Shown: positions 1 through 6,912 of the stretch, piece after piece
Numbering within the stretch: the stretch's first letter is position 1
Layout: each line of letters opens with the position of its first letter
Assembly: GCA_003165095.1 (NCBI GenBank)
Contig: PLSH01000117.1
Location: forward strand, 9,892 to 29,427
Source: Acidobacteriaceae bacterium
GTDB taxonomy: Bacteria > Acidobacteriota > Terriglobia > Terriglobales > Acidobacteriaceae
Direction of reading: 5' to 3'
Length of the DNA stretch: 19,536 bases
Notes under the pieces: generated by a model
The model's input: only the letters and a program-made list of their open reading frames with translations
What the model was told of the DNA's origin: nothing
Databases searched by the model: none
Position numbers and translations under genes: made by a program

Positions 1-101
1 ACGGCCAGCTAGCCTGGAGCTTCAATACTCCCGGCATGTTCCGCGCCCGCCAGACCGAAGGCGGCAAAATCGAAATCGGGATCTACAACGACGAGCCCTA
101 A
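1..101 (+). CDS. 3' end of unrecognised protein-coding gene (partial)
   Basis: The frame ending at the TAA at 99-101 is open to the left edge of the window. It encodes about 32 residues that end in KIEIGIYNDEP. The gene starts outside the window. The C-terminal peptide looks like ordinary protein sequence, whereas the other open frame here is arginine-rich and looks like a shadow, so this frame is preferred. The visible part contains no motif and I do not recognise the family. It is followed after 39 bases by the DUF4160 gene on the same strand. Confidence 0.45.
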   Translation, partial: GQLAWSFNTPGMFRARQTEGGKIEIGIYNDEP

Positions 102-140
102 GCGGCTATCGAAAGGCCGAAGACTCCAAGGGACGACACG

Positions 141-383
141 ATGCCGACAGTCTTTCTAGAACGTGGTTTCAGGTTCTTCTTTTACTCAAACGAAGGATCG
201 CCCCGTGAGCCGTTACATATCCACGTCGAAAAAGACAACTTGGAAGCGAAATTCTGGCTGATTCCAGAAGTTCGGGTGGCCTACAATGATGGTTAAAATG
301 CTCGTACGCTCCGCGAATTAACGGGGATTGTCGAAGCGAATCGAGGCCGGATCGAGAGGGCATGGCATGAATTCTTCGGTTAG
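141..383 (+). pseudogene. DUF4160 family protein gene interrupted by an in-frame TAA
   Basis: From ATG 141 the product begins MPTVFLERGFRFFFYSNEG and continues with PLHIHVEKDN and EAKFWL, which are the hallmark segments of the small DUF4160 family (about 80 residues). Codon 52, at 294-296, is TAA. Reading on in the same frame gives NARTLRELTGIVEANRGRIE then RAWHEFFG, which is the expected family C-terminus, and ends at TAG 381-383. The whole gene would be 80 residues, a normal family length, so a single nonsense codon and no frameshift separates it from an intact copy. A Shine-Dalgarno-like AAGGGA lies before the ATG. Its end overlaps the DUF2442 start at 367; DUF4160 and DUF2442 genes are often paired and the pair is sometimes predicted to be toxin-antitoxin-like. 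Local GC is visibly lower than in the flanking genes, which suggests transfer. A sequencing error or a truncated 51-residue product cannot be excluded. Confidence 0.8.
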
Positions 384-624
384 CGCAATGCGAGTCCGGT
401 TCGATCAGGACAGCATTTGGGTGGATTTAAGTGATGGCCGTACGATCGGTGTTCCGCTGGCGTGGTTCCCGCGCCTGTTGCGTGGCACTGTGGCACAGCG
501 CGAGCAGGTGACGTTGAGCAGTCGAGGCCTGCATTGGGACGCACTCGATGAGGACATTTCAATTGCCGGCCTTCTGGAAGGGCTCGGCGACCAGAGCGCC
601 GGCAGCAAGACGTTCGCAGCCTGA
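367..624 (+). CDS. DUF2442 domain-containing protein
   Basis: This small protein of 85 residues carries the DUF2442 pattern: an N-terminal strand (VRFDQDSIWVDLSDGRTIGV), then PLAWFPRLL, then the family-typical WDALDEDISIAGLLEG near the C-terminus. The start at ATG 367 is chosen because GAGAGG lies a few bases upstream; an in-frame upstream start at 328 would sit inside the DUF4160 frame. It overlaps the end of the DUF4160 pseudogene, so the two were translationally coupled. DUF2442 proteins are small and commonly sit next to DUF4160. Their biochemical function is not established, and a role as the partner (antitoxin-like) half of the pair is inference. This gene is intact although its partner is broken. 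Confidence 0.8.
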   Translation: MNSSVSAMRVRFDQDSIWVDLSDGRTIGVPLAWFPRLLRGTVAQREQVTLSSRGLHWDALDEDISIAGLLEGLGDQSAGSKTFAA

Positions 625-750
625 AATGCGTCCGCGTGTACGCAATCCGGAACCCCATGCGCTAGGCGTCGCGCACGCCATTAACCGCTCCTCAGTTAAT
701 GCGTAGGTTGCTGCAACTGCAATCGCCACGGCTGCCATCCCGCGCCGCTG

Positions 751-756
751 TAGAAT
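751..756 (+). promoter_or_regulatory. Candidate -10 element (TAGAAT) for trpB2
   Basis: TAGAAT ends only 7 bases before the trpB2 ATG at 764. Transcription would begin at or next to the start codon. No Shine-Dalgarno sequence is present in the short leader, and no good -35 hexamer lies 16-18 bases upstream. The arrangement fits a leaderless mRNA but rests on one hexamer. Confidence 0.35.
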
Positions 757-763
757 ACTTTCC

Positions 764-2122
764 ATGGAGACAATTCAGTTCAACCTGCCCCAGGACCGCA
801 TTCCGCGTGTCTGGTACAACATCCTTCCCGATCTTCCTGCGCCGCTCGCGCCCACGCTCCATCCCGGCACCCTTCAGCCCATCGGCCCCGATGACCTGGC
901 CCCGCTCTTTCCCATGAGCCTGATCCTGCAGGAAGTCAGCACCGAGCGCGAAATCGAGATTCCCGAAGAGGTGCGCCAGATTTACGCGCAGTGGCGTCCC
1001 TCGCCGCTCATTCGCGCCCGCCGTCTCGAAAAGGCCCTCGATACGCCGGCCCACATTTACTACAAATATGAAGGCCAGAGTCCCGCCGGCTCGCATAAGC
1101 TCAACACCGCGGTCGCGCAGGCTTATTACAACAAGAAGGACGGCACAAAAAGGCTGGCCACCGAGACCGGCGCCGGCCAGTGGGGCTCCGCGCTGGCCAT
1201 GGCCTGCGCATTCTTCGATCTGGAATGCAAGGTCTACATGGTGCGCGTCAGCTACGACCAGAAACCCTATCGACGCGCGCTCATGGAAGTCTTCGGCGCA
1301 TCGGTCACCGCCAGTCCCAGCAACGAAACTGCCTCGGGCCGCGCCATTCTCGCCCAGCATCCTGACTCCAATGGCTCGCTGGGCATCGCCATCTCTGAGG
1401 CGGTTGAAGTGGCCGCCGCCGATTCGCAGACCAAATACGCGCTGGGCAGCGTTCTCAACCATGTGCTCCTGCACCAGACCGTGATCGGCCAGGAAGCGAT
1501 CGAGCAGATGGCTCTCGCTGGCGAAGATCCTGATGTGATCATCGGCTGCACCGGAGGCGGTTCGAACTTCGCCGGCCTCGTTCTGCCCTATCTCGGTCGC
1601 AAACTCAAGGGGCAGAGCCACGCCCGCGTTATCGCCGTCGAGCCCGCCGCTTGCCCCAGCCTCTCCAAGGGCCGATTCACTTATGACTTTGGAGATACCG
1701 GCCATCTCACCCCGCTCGTAAAGATGCACACCCTCGGCAGCACTTTCATTCCGCCCGGCATTCACGCCGGCGGCCTGCGCTACCACGGTATGGCGCCACT
1801 GGTCTCCCACGTCATCGACCTCGGATTGGCTGAGGCCGTCACCGTCCAGCAGTTGGAAGCCTTTGCCGCCGGCATTCAGTTTGCGCGCTCTGAAGGCATC
1901 GTGCCCGCGCCTGAATCCAACCACGCTGTTGCTGAAGCCATCCGCCAGGCCCTCGCCGCCAAAGAGGAAGGGAAGCAGCGCACTATTCTCTTCAACCTCA
2001 GTGGCCACGGCCATTTCGACATGCAGTCCTACATCGCCTATCAGGCCGGCAAACTGGAGAACTACGACTATCCCGAAGAGGAGATTGCGATGGCGCTTGC
2101 TGGTCTGCCCGTCGTCGATTAA
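764..2122 (+). CDS. trpB: Tryptophan synthase beta chain, TrpB2 type (PLP-dependent)
   Basis: Tryptophan synthase beta condenses indole with L-serine to give tryptophan using pyridoxal phosphate, in the cytosol. The 452-residue protein has the TrpB2 signatures: [13 protein letters not shown] near residue 78, [16 protein letters not shown] with the PLP-binding Lys112, [12 protein letters not shown] with catalytic Glu134, [23 protein letters not shown], and the cofactor-phosphate loop GGGSN at 264-268. It has the TrpB2 N-terminal extension and the length usual for that subgroup (about 430-455), longer than classical TrpB1 (about 400). TrpB2 enzymes act without tight coupling to TrpA, and no trpA or other trp gene is nearby, so this may be a stand-alone indole-salvage enzyme or a second copy; that is inference. 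ATG 764 has no Shine-Dalgarno sequence and may be leaderless. The gene converges with ctp and ends at a strong terminator. Confidence 0.95.
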   Translation: METIQFNLPQDRIPRVWYNILPDLPAPLAPTLHPGTLQPIGPDDLAPLFPMSLILQEVSTEREIEIPEEVRQIYAQWRPSPLIRARRLEKALDTPAHIYYKYEGQSPAGSHKLNTAVAQAYYNKKDGTKRLATETGAGQWGSALAMACAFFDLECKVYMVRVSYDQKPYRRALMEVFGASVTASPSNETASGRAILAQHPDSNGSLGIAISEAVEVAAADSQTKYALGSVLNHVLLHQTVIGQEAIEQMALAGEDPDVIIGCTGGGSNFAGLVLPYLGRKLKGQSHARVIAVEPAACPSLSKGRFTYDFGDTGHLTPLVKMHTLGSTFIPPGIHAGGLRYHGMAPLVSHVIDLGLAEAVTVQQLEAFAAGIQFARSEGIVPAPESNHAVAEAIRQALAAKEEGKQRTILFNLSGHGHFDMQSYIAYQAGKLENYDYPEEEIAMALAGLPVVD

Positions 2123-2152
2123 CCCGCCTCCCAACTCCGCGCGAGCAAGTAA

Positions 2153-2182
2153 AAAAGGCCATCCCAACCGGGATGGCCTTTT
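2153..2182. terminator. Bidirectional intrinsic terminator between trpB2 and ctp
   Basis: A perfect 9-bp GC-rich stem (GGCCATCCC at 2157-2165, paired with GGGATGGCC at 2170-2178) closes on the 4-base loop AACC. An A-tract (2151-2156) precedes it and TTTT follows (2179-2182), extending the stem by four A-T pairs. Either strand therefore reads as stem-loop plus U-tract. It lies 30 bases after the trpB2 stop and 15 bases after the ctp stop, so it can terminate both convergent genes. Confidence 0.93.
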
Positions 2183-2197
2183 CTGCGATCAGCAACG

Positions 2198-3826
2198 TTA
2201 CGGCTGTAATGAAGCGCCCCCTGAACCACCATTCCTCGCCTGCGCCTTCTCCTCCAGCACCTTGTGCGCGTTGTCTTCCAGCGCTTGGGCTTCGGGCAGG
2301 AATGTCAGCGCCTTCTGAATCGACGGATCCCAGTCCGCCTTGATCCGAAGTCCCTGCAACTGGCCGGATTCGATGGTGATAATCGCTTGCTTGATCATCA
2401 CTTTTAGCCAGTCCGACACGCCGTTAACATCCGTGTCGGTGTACTCGATGCTCTGGCTGGTCAAAAACTTCTTGAAGTCGGCCAGCACCAGGTCGTCTAC
2501 CTGGAAGTTCTTGTCCGCTGCGTGATCGGCCACGTACGCCGGCGCGAAGTGGAAAAACACATCCTTGTACAAAAGCTCATCCTGGAAGTGGTTGCTCTTC
2601 GGGAAGTCGATCTTCTCGTCTGGCGTGATGCCGCCCCCACCGTAAACCGTGCGTCCCGAGTCCGTCAGCTTCACCTCGCGGTTGCTCGAATCGGCCGGCA
2701 GCGCCCCGGCGTGGTTGTAATAGTCGTACAGCGACACTCCCTCGTAGTTCCTCTGGATCAGACGGCCCGAAGGCGTGTAGTAGTGATAGGTCGTCAGCGC
2801 CAGTCCGGAGTTTTCCGCCAGGTTGTAGACCGTCTGCACCAGTCCCTTGCCAAAGGTCGTTTCGCCCACAATCAGCGCGCGATCATGGTCCTGCAGCGCA
2901 CCCGAAACAATCTCCGCCGCCGACGCAGTATCGCGGTTCACCAGTACTACGATCGGGAACGTCTTGCCGCTGTTGCCGTGCGTGGCCGTGTAGTTCTGGT
3001 CCGGATATGCGCGTCCCCGTTGCGAAACAATGGCCTGGCCCTTGACCAGCAGGTGGTCGCACACGTCCACAGCCTGGCTCAGCAGCCCGCCCGGATTGCC
3101 GCGCAGGTCCAGCACCAGGCCCTTCAGATTGTCGAAGCCGCTGATGGCATCCGTCATCTCCTCGCCTGTGGTCTCCTGGAACTGCGTCAGGTGGATGTAC
3201 CCGATTCCTGGGCGTATCTCGTACTTCAGGTCGATCGACGGATGCGGAATCTCGTCGCGGACCAGGTCGAAGACCAGCGGCTTGGCCTGGCCCACGCGTA
3301 TCGTCGTCACCTGCACGTGCGTGCCCTTGGGCCCTTTCAGCGCCTTGGCCACTTGGTCTGAGGTCCACCCGTCCGTGCTCTTGCCGTCCACAGCCGAAAT
3401 CACGTCGCCGGGATGGATGCCGGCGCGAAACGAAGGCGTATCCTCGTACGGCGTCACTACGAAAACCTTGCTGTTTTGCTCCTGGATCACCATGCCCACG
3501 CCGTAGTAGTGGCCGCGCTGTTCTTCACGTAACCTCGCGTATGCCTTCGGATCGTAGAAATGCGAATGTGGATCCAGCACCTGCAACATGCCCGGAATGG
3601 CGCCGTCGTAAATAGCCGCATCGGCCCGGTCGCCGTTAATCGGCTCGGCATAGTTCTGCTCCACCAGCGCGTAAACATTGGTGAACGATTTCAGGCTGTC
3701 GCGAAGCTGGCTCTCATCCTCTGAGGACTGTGCGCCCACCCTGCGCTGCAGCAGGCTGCCCACTACCGCGCAGACGGCGAAAAAGAGAACTACGGTGAAC
3801 AGTGCGCGGCGCGCGCGGGGAGTCAT
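2198..3826 (-). CDS. ctp: C-terminal processing peptidase (S41 family, PDZ domain)
   Basis: This is a periplasmic or membrane-anchored serine protease that cuts proteins near their C-termini. From ATG 3826 it has 542 residues: MTPRARRALF plus a hydrophobic segment (about residues 8-26) forming a signal anchor, a linker, a PDZ domain (GVGMVIQ, through GIHPGDVISAVDGKS, to VTTIRVG), and the S41 catalytic core. That core contains LRGNPGGLLSQAVDV, the nucleophile Ser302 in DTASAAEIVSGAL, and the general base Lys327 in TTFGKGLVQ. The dyad is intact. The C-terminal 130 or so residues after YGGGGITPDEKID form a tail found in many acidobacterial and proteobacterial Ctp proteins. ATG 3826 is preferred because GGAGG lies 12 bases upstream and the signal segment then sits at the N-terminus. 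In-frame ATGs at 3868 and 3961 are alternatives that would add 14 or 45 residues. It is transcribed toward trpB2 and shares its terminator. Confidence 0.92.
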   Translation of the reverse strand: MTPRARRALFTVVLFFAVCAVVGSLLQRRVGAQSSEDESQLRDSLKSFTNVYALVEQNYAEPINGDRADAAIYDGAIPGMLQVLDPHSHFYDPKAYARLREEQRGHYYGVGMVIQEQNSKVFVVTPYEDTPSFRAGIHPGDVISAVDGKSTDGWTSDQVAKALKGPKGTHVQVTTIRVGQAKPLVFDLVRDEIPHPSIDLKYEIRPGIGYIHLTQFQETTGEEMTDAISGFDNLKGLVLDLRGNPGGLLSQAVDVCDHLLVKGQAIVSQRGRAYPDQNYTATHGNSGKTFPIVVLVNRDTASAAEIVSGALQDHDRALIVGETTFGKGLVQTVYNLAENSGLALTTYHYYTPSGRLIQRNYEGVSLYDYYNHAGALPADSSNREVKLTDSGRTVYGGGGITPDEKIDFPKSNHFQDELLYKDVFFHFAPAYVADHAADKNFQVDDLVLADFKKFLTSQSIEYTDTDVNGVSDWLKVMIKQAIITIESGQLQGLRIKADWDPSIQKALTFLPEAQALEDNAHKVLEEKAQARNGGSGGASLQP

Positions 3827-4013
3827 ATGCAGAACGAACCTCCGGACGGATAGCCGTTGGCCTCTCATAGCGGTTGCCCAACTGCCCCATACCGGAATCC
3901 GTTCCCGACCACGAATTTCCGTTCGATAAAAATTGACCTTGCCCGGTTTCGGCAAGGCCATGGGTAGTTGGCAAAACCGCTCTACTGAGCCCCGCAGAGC
4001 CGTCTTCCGTTAA

Positions 4014-4022
4014 AGTATAGCA
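4014..4022 (-). promoter_or_regulatory. Candidate extended -10 promoter for ctp
   Basis: On the minus strand this reads TGCTATACT, a TGn extension joined to a near-consensus -10 hexamer (TATACT). No convincing -35 lies 16-18 bases upstream, as is typical of extended -10 promoters. Transcription would begin near 4007 and leave about 180 bases of leader before the preferred ATG at 3826, or about 45 before the alternative ATG at 3961. Confidence 0.5.
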
Positions 4023-4234
4023 CCGTTGTGTTTGACTCAGCCGGAGGCCATTCGGGTAGCCACAAGGCCGGTTGGCGCGCTTTCTCGGCTCCCGCAATCC
4101 CCGCTTTCCCGCCCCGGCAGGCCCCAATTCCATGACCTTTTACCTCCGGAATCGCGCTTCTGCTGCCCAGGGATTTACAATGACGTCTATGCATCAGGTG
4201 GCGCTCGACCGGCCGCTTGGCGCGTGCTGACCCT

Positions 4235-5917
4235 ATGACTCTGAGACTCCTTCGTATTTCCGCGGCTTTCGTGTTCGGCACGGCGCTGCTCGCTACTGCC
4301 CTCCTGGCGCAGAACCAGCCCAGCCTACCGGCCAGCCCCTACGGCGGCAACACCGTGGAAGATATCATCGCCCGCGTCAACGACCAGATCATTACCCAGT
4401 CGGATTACGACCGCGCCATGAGTCAGATGGACGAGGAGGCCCGCCAGCATGGCGATACCATGCAGCAGATCTCCGCGGCCCATAAAGATCTCCTGCGCAG
4501 CCTAATCGACCAGCAACTGTGGCTCTCCAAGGGCAAGGAACTCGGCATTACCGGCGACACCGAACTCGTTAAGCGTCTCGACGAAATCCGCAAGCAATAC
4601 AACCTCGAAACTCTCGACGACCTCGAAAAGGCCGCCCGCGAACAGGGCGTCTCTTATGAGGACTTCAAGGCCAACATCCGCAACGGCATCATCACCGAGC
4701 AGGTGATGCGCAATGAGGTTGGCGCGCGCATTCAGTTCACCCCCACCGAAGCCCAGCGCTACTACCAGCAGCATAAGCAGGACTACACGCAGCAGGAAGC
4801 CGAGCGGCTGAGTGAGATTCTCATCTCCTCCGGGGCCGACGATCCCGCCAAACTGGCCGCGGCCAAGGCCAAAGCCGACGATATCGAGGCCCGTCTGCAC
4901 TCCGGCGGCGACTTCGCCCAGTTGGCGCGCAGCTTCAGCGACGGCCCCACCGCCAGTGAAGGCGGCGATCTGGGCCAGTACAAGCGCGGTCAGCTCCCGC
5001 AATTGCTCGAAGACAAGACTTTTCCGCTCGCTACCGGCCAGTACACTGAGACCATCCTCACCCGCCAGGGATACATCATCCTCAAGGTTGCGCAACACGT
5101 CGCCGGCGGGCCTGCCCCTTATAAAGATGTGGAAGAGCAGGTGGAAGAAGCACTCTACAGAAGCCGCATGGAGCCGGCCATTCGCGACTATCTCACCAAA
5201 ATGCGCGAAGACGCCTTTATCGACATCAAGGCAGGCTATGAAGACAGCGGTGCCAGCCCCAACGAGACCAAGCCGATCTACAGCGCCTACGTCCCGCCGT
5301 CGCCCAAGAAGAAGGCCAAGGTCGAACGCACCCGCTTCAGGGAAAGCACGCACACCTTCCGGCAAAAGTCGCCCCAATCCGCGCCGCCTCCCGATCAGGC
5401 CGCGGCTCCTGAAACAAAAAAGGGCAAAAGAGCCACTCAAGCTGCGGAGAAGCCCGGAAAAAAGGAAAAGATTCGCTTTGGCCAGGCCCCGCGTGAGACC
5501 CTGCCCACCGCCGCCGCAAATTCCACAACAGAGAATGCCGGCGCGCTGCCCGAGACAGCTGACAACTCCCAGGAGCCGGCCAATCCGCTGGTGCCCACTA
5601 AGCCGGCCCAGAAGTCGCGCTTCAGTGAGCACGCCAAGGATGCGAAAAAGACTAAATCAGGCAAGTCGGGCTCCGACGCGCTGGCGACTGCGCCCCCTGA
5701 CGCTGCCGAAGTCGCTGACCGCGAAACCCAGTCCGCGCCTCTCGGACTGAACGGCGATACTGCCCACAAAAAGAAAAAGAGGTCTGACACCACCGCTGAA
5801 AAAACCCGCCTCGCGCAACAGAAAAAGAAGCCGGCCGATTCCACTCCGCAACCCACGCCCCAGCCCATACCTACAAATCCGGTGCCCGGAGCGCCCGCAC
5901 CTGCTCCGCAGCAATAG
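4235..5917 (+). CDS. SurA/PpiD-like periplasmic peptidyl-prolyl isomerase with long disordered tail
   Basis: This is a predicted periplasmic chaperone and parvulin-type prolyl isomerase for outer-membrane or secreted proteins. From ATG 4235 it has 560 residues. Residues 1-25 form a signal peptide ending at LLAQ. Residues about 40-170 form a SurA-like N-terminal helical domain, beginning VEDIIARVNDQIITQSDYDR. Residues about 190-290 form one PPIC/parvulin domain (RLSEILISS, GGDFAQLARSFSDGPTASEG, GDLGQYKRGQL, ILTRQGYIILKV). E. coli SurA has two parvulin domains; here there is one. Residues about 350-560 are a low-complexity Lys/Pro/Ala/Thr-rich tail with four spaced R-[FL] motifs and a PTPQPIPTNPVPG end. 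A TTG at 4217 would add six residues, but ATG 4235 puts the signal peptide first; neither has a clear Shine-Dalgarno sequence. The 273 bases between ctp and this gene hold the ctp promoter and a weak TACAAT at 4176-4181. Confidence 0.87.
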   Translation: MTLRLLRISAAFVFGTALLATALLAQNQPSLPASPYGGNTVEDIIARVNDQIITQSDYDRAMSQMDEEARQHGDTMQQISAAHKDLLRSLIDQQLWLSKGKELGITGDTELVKRLDEIRKQYNLETLDDLEKAAREQGVSYEDFKANIRNGIITEQVMRNEVGARIQFTPTEAQRYYQQHKQDYTQQEAERLSEILISSGADDPAKLAAAKAKADDIEARLHSGGDFAQLARSFSDGPTASEGGDLGQYKRGQLPQLLEDKTFPLATGQYTETILTRQGYIILKVAQHVAGGPAPYKDVEEQVEEALYRSRMEPAIRDYLTKMREDAFIDIKAGYEDSGASPNETKPIYSAYVPPSPKKKAKVERTRFRESTHTFRQKSPQSAPPPDQAAAPETKKGKRATQAAEKPGKKEKIRFGQAPRETLPTAAANSTTENAGALPETADNSQEPANPLVPTKPAQKSRFSEHAKDAKKTKSGKSGSDALATAPPDAAEVADRETQSAPLGLNGDTAHKKKKRSDTTAEKTRLAQQKKKPADSTPQPTPQPIPTNPVPGAPAPAPQQ

Positions 5918-6035
5918 TTCAACAAATTCAGCCTGCCCGTCGCGCCTTGGGTCTCGTCCTGGATCCCGCTTGCCGCTGCGCAATTTCAATCGGCTCCACG
6001 CCGTTCTGAGTATGCTTCCGTGATAAATTGCCGTC

Positions 6036-6040
6036 AGGAG
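6036..6040 (+). promoter_or_regulatory. Ribosome binding site fixing a TTG start at 6046
   Basis: AGGAG lies 5 bases before TTG 6046. It argues for that TTG rather than the upstream in-frame TTG at 6028, which would place this sequence inside the coding region. No in-frame ATG is available near here. Confidence 0.6.
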
Positions 6041-6045
6041 CCGCT

Positions 6046-6912
6046 TTGTTAGTCAAGAAGGCTGTAATTACCGCCGCCGCGCGGTCTCAGCGTGAATTAC
6101 CTCTCCAGACCCTCATTGATGCCGAAGGCAACAGGAAATCGCTGCTTTGCATCCTGATCGAGCAATCCCTTGCCGCCGGGGCTGAGGAGATTGCTATTGT
6201 CGTCTGGCCCGGCGATGAATCCTCTTATGCCCAGGCTGCCGGGGTGCACGCTTCCTCGGTCCGGTTTATTCCCCAGCCGGAACCACGTGGATACGGTCAC
6301 GCCATCCATTGCGCCCGCTCATTTACCAATGGTGACCCATTTCTGCACATGGTCGGCGACCACCTCTATATCAGCACTGTTTCCACGTCTTCCGCGCAGC
6401 GAATTGTTCAACTGGCCCAGAACGAGCGCTGCTCGGTCAGCGGCGTCCAACCCACCCGCGAGAGCCTGCTGTTGCGCTTCGGCGCTGTCGGCGGTCGCCG
6501 CGTCTCCCCGCACGGCGGCCTGTATCGCGTCGATACTGTCATCGAAAAACCCACGCCCACTGAAGCCGAGCAGCGCCTCCTTATCCCCGGCCTTCGCACC
6601 GGACATTATCTCTGTTTCTTCGGCATCCATGTGTTGACCCCCTTGGTGATGGATATTCTCCACCGCATGTTGGCCGATTCCAACGCCCCCGTAACCCTGG
6701 TGGACGCGCTCGCCGAAGTCGCCCGCCAGGAACAGTACCTTGCTGTCGAGGACCAAGGTCGGCGCTACGATCTCGGCGCACCCTATGGCCTGCTCATCGC
6801 CCAGCTCGCGCTGGCCCTGAATGGCCCGGACCGCGGCGAGGTGCTGTCCCAGTTGATTGAGCTCCTGGCCGACCGCGAATTGGCCGGAATCGGTGGAGGC
6901 TCGTCCACGTGA
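6046..6912 (+). CDS. NTP_transferase-family protein (GalU/RmlA-like) with altered nucleotide-binding loop
   Basis: The 288-residue protein resembles sugar-1-phosphate nucleotidyltransferases, which make NDP-sugars from a sugar phosphate and an NTP in the cytosol. Visible family features are KKAVITAAA at the start, a helix [28 protein letters not shown] at 81-87, the metal-site-like FLHMVGDH at 99-106, VIEKP at 165-169, LVDALAEVA, and a late [12 protein letters not shown]. The diagnostic loop after the first strand, normally AAGxGTRxxPxTxxxPK, reads [16 protein letters not shown] (10-25). The GxGTR glycines and the PK lysine are therefore missing, so catalysis may be lost or changed; that is inference. 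The start is TTG 6046 with AGGAG 5 bases upstream. Its end overlaps the next gene by four bases (GTGA, 6909-6912), so the two are translationally coupled and likely work together, perhaps as subunits. Confidence 0.8.
   Translation: MLVKKAVITAAARSQRELPLQTLIDAEGNRKSLLCILIEQSLAAGAEEIAIVVWPGDESSYAQAAGVHASSVRFIPQPEPRGYGHAIHCARSFTNGDPFLHMVGDHLYISTVSTSSAQRIVQLAQNERCSVSGVQPTRESLLLRFGAVGGRRVSPHGGLYRVDTVIEKPTPTEAEQRLLIPGLRTGHYLCFFGIHVLTPLVMDILHRMLADSNAPVTLVDALAEVARQEQYLAVEDQGRRYDLGAPYGLLIAQLALALNGPDRGEVLSQLIELLADRELAGIGGGSST

Noticed and set aside
294..296. Programmed stop readthrough or recoding in the DUF4160 gene
   Set aside because: No recoding element or selenocysteine-type context is visible, and TAA is not a usual recoded stop here; a nonsense mutation or sequencing error is simpler.
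692..2167. A 491-codon minus-strand open frame over trpB2, and similar long ones at 4502-5632 and 15184-16431
   Set aside because: These are antisense shadows of well-supported genes, with no recognisable domains and no ribosome binding sites.
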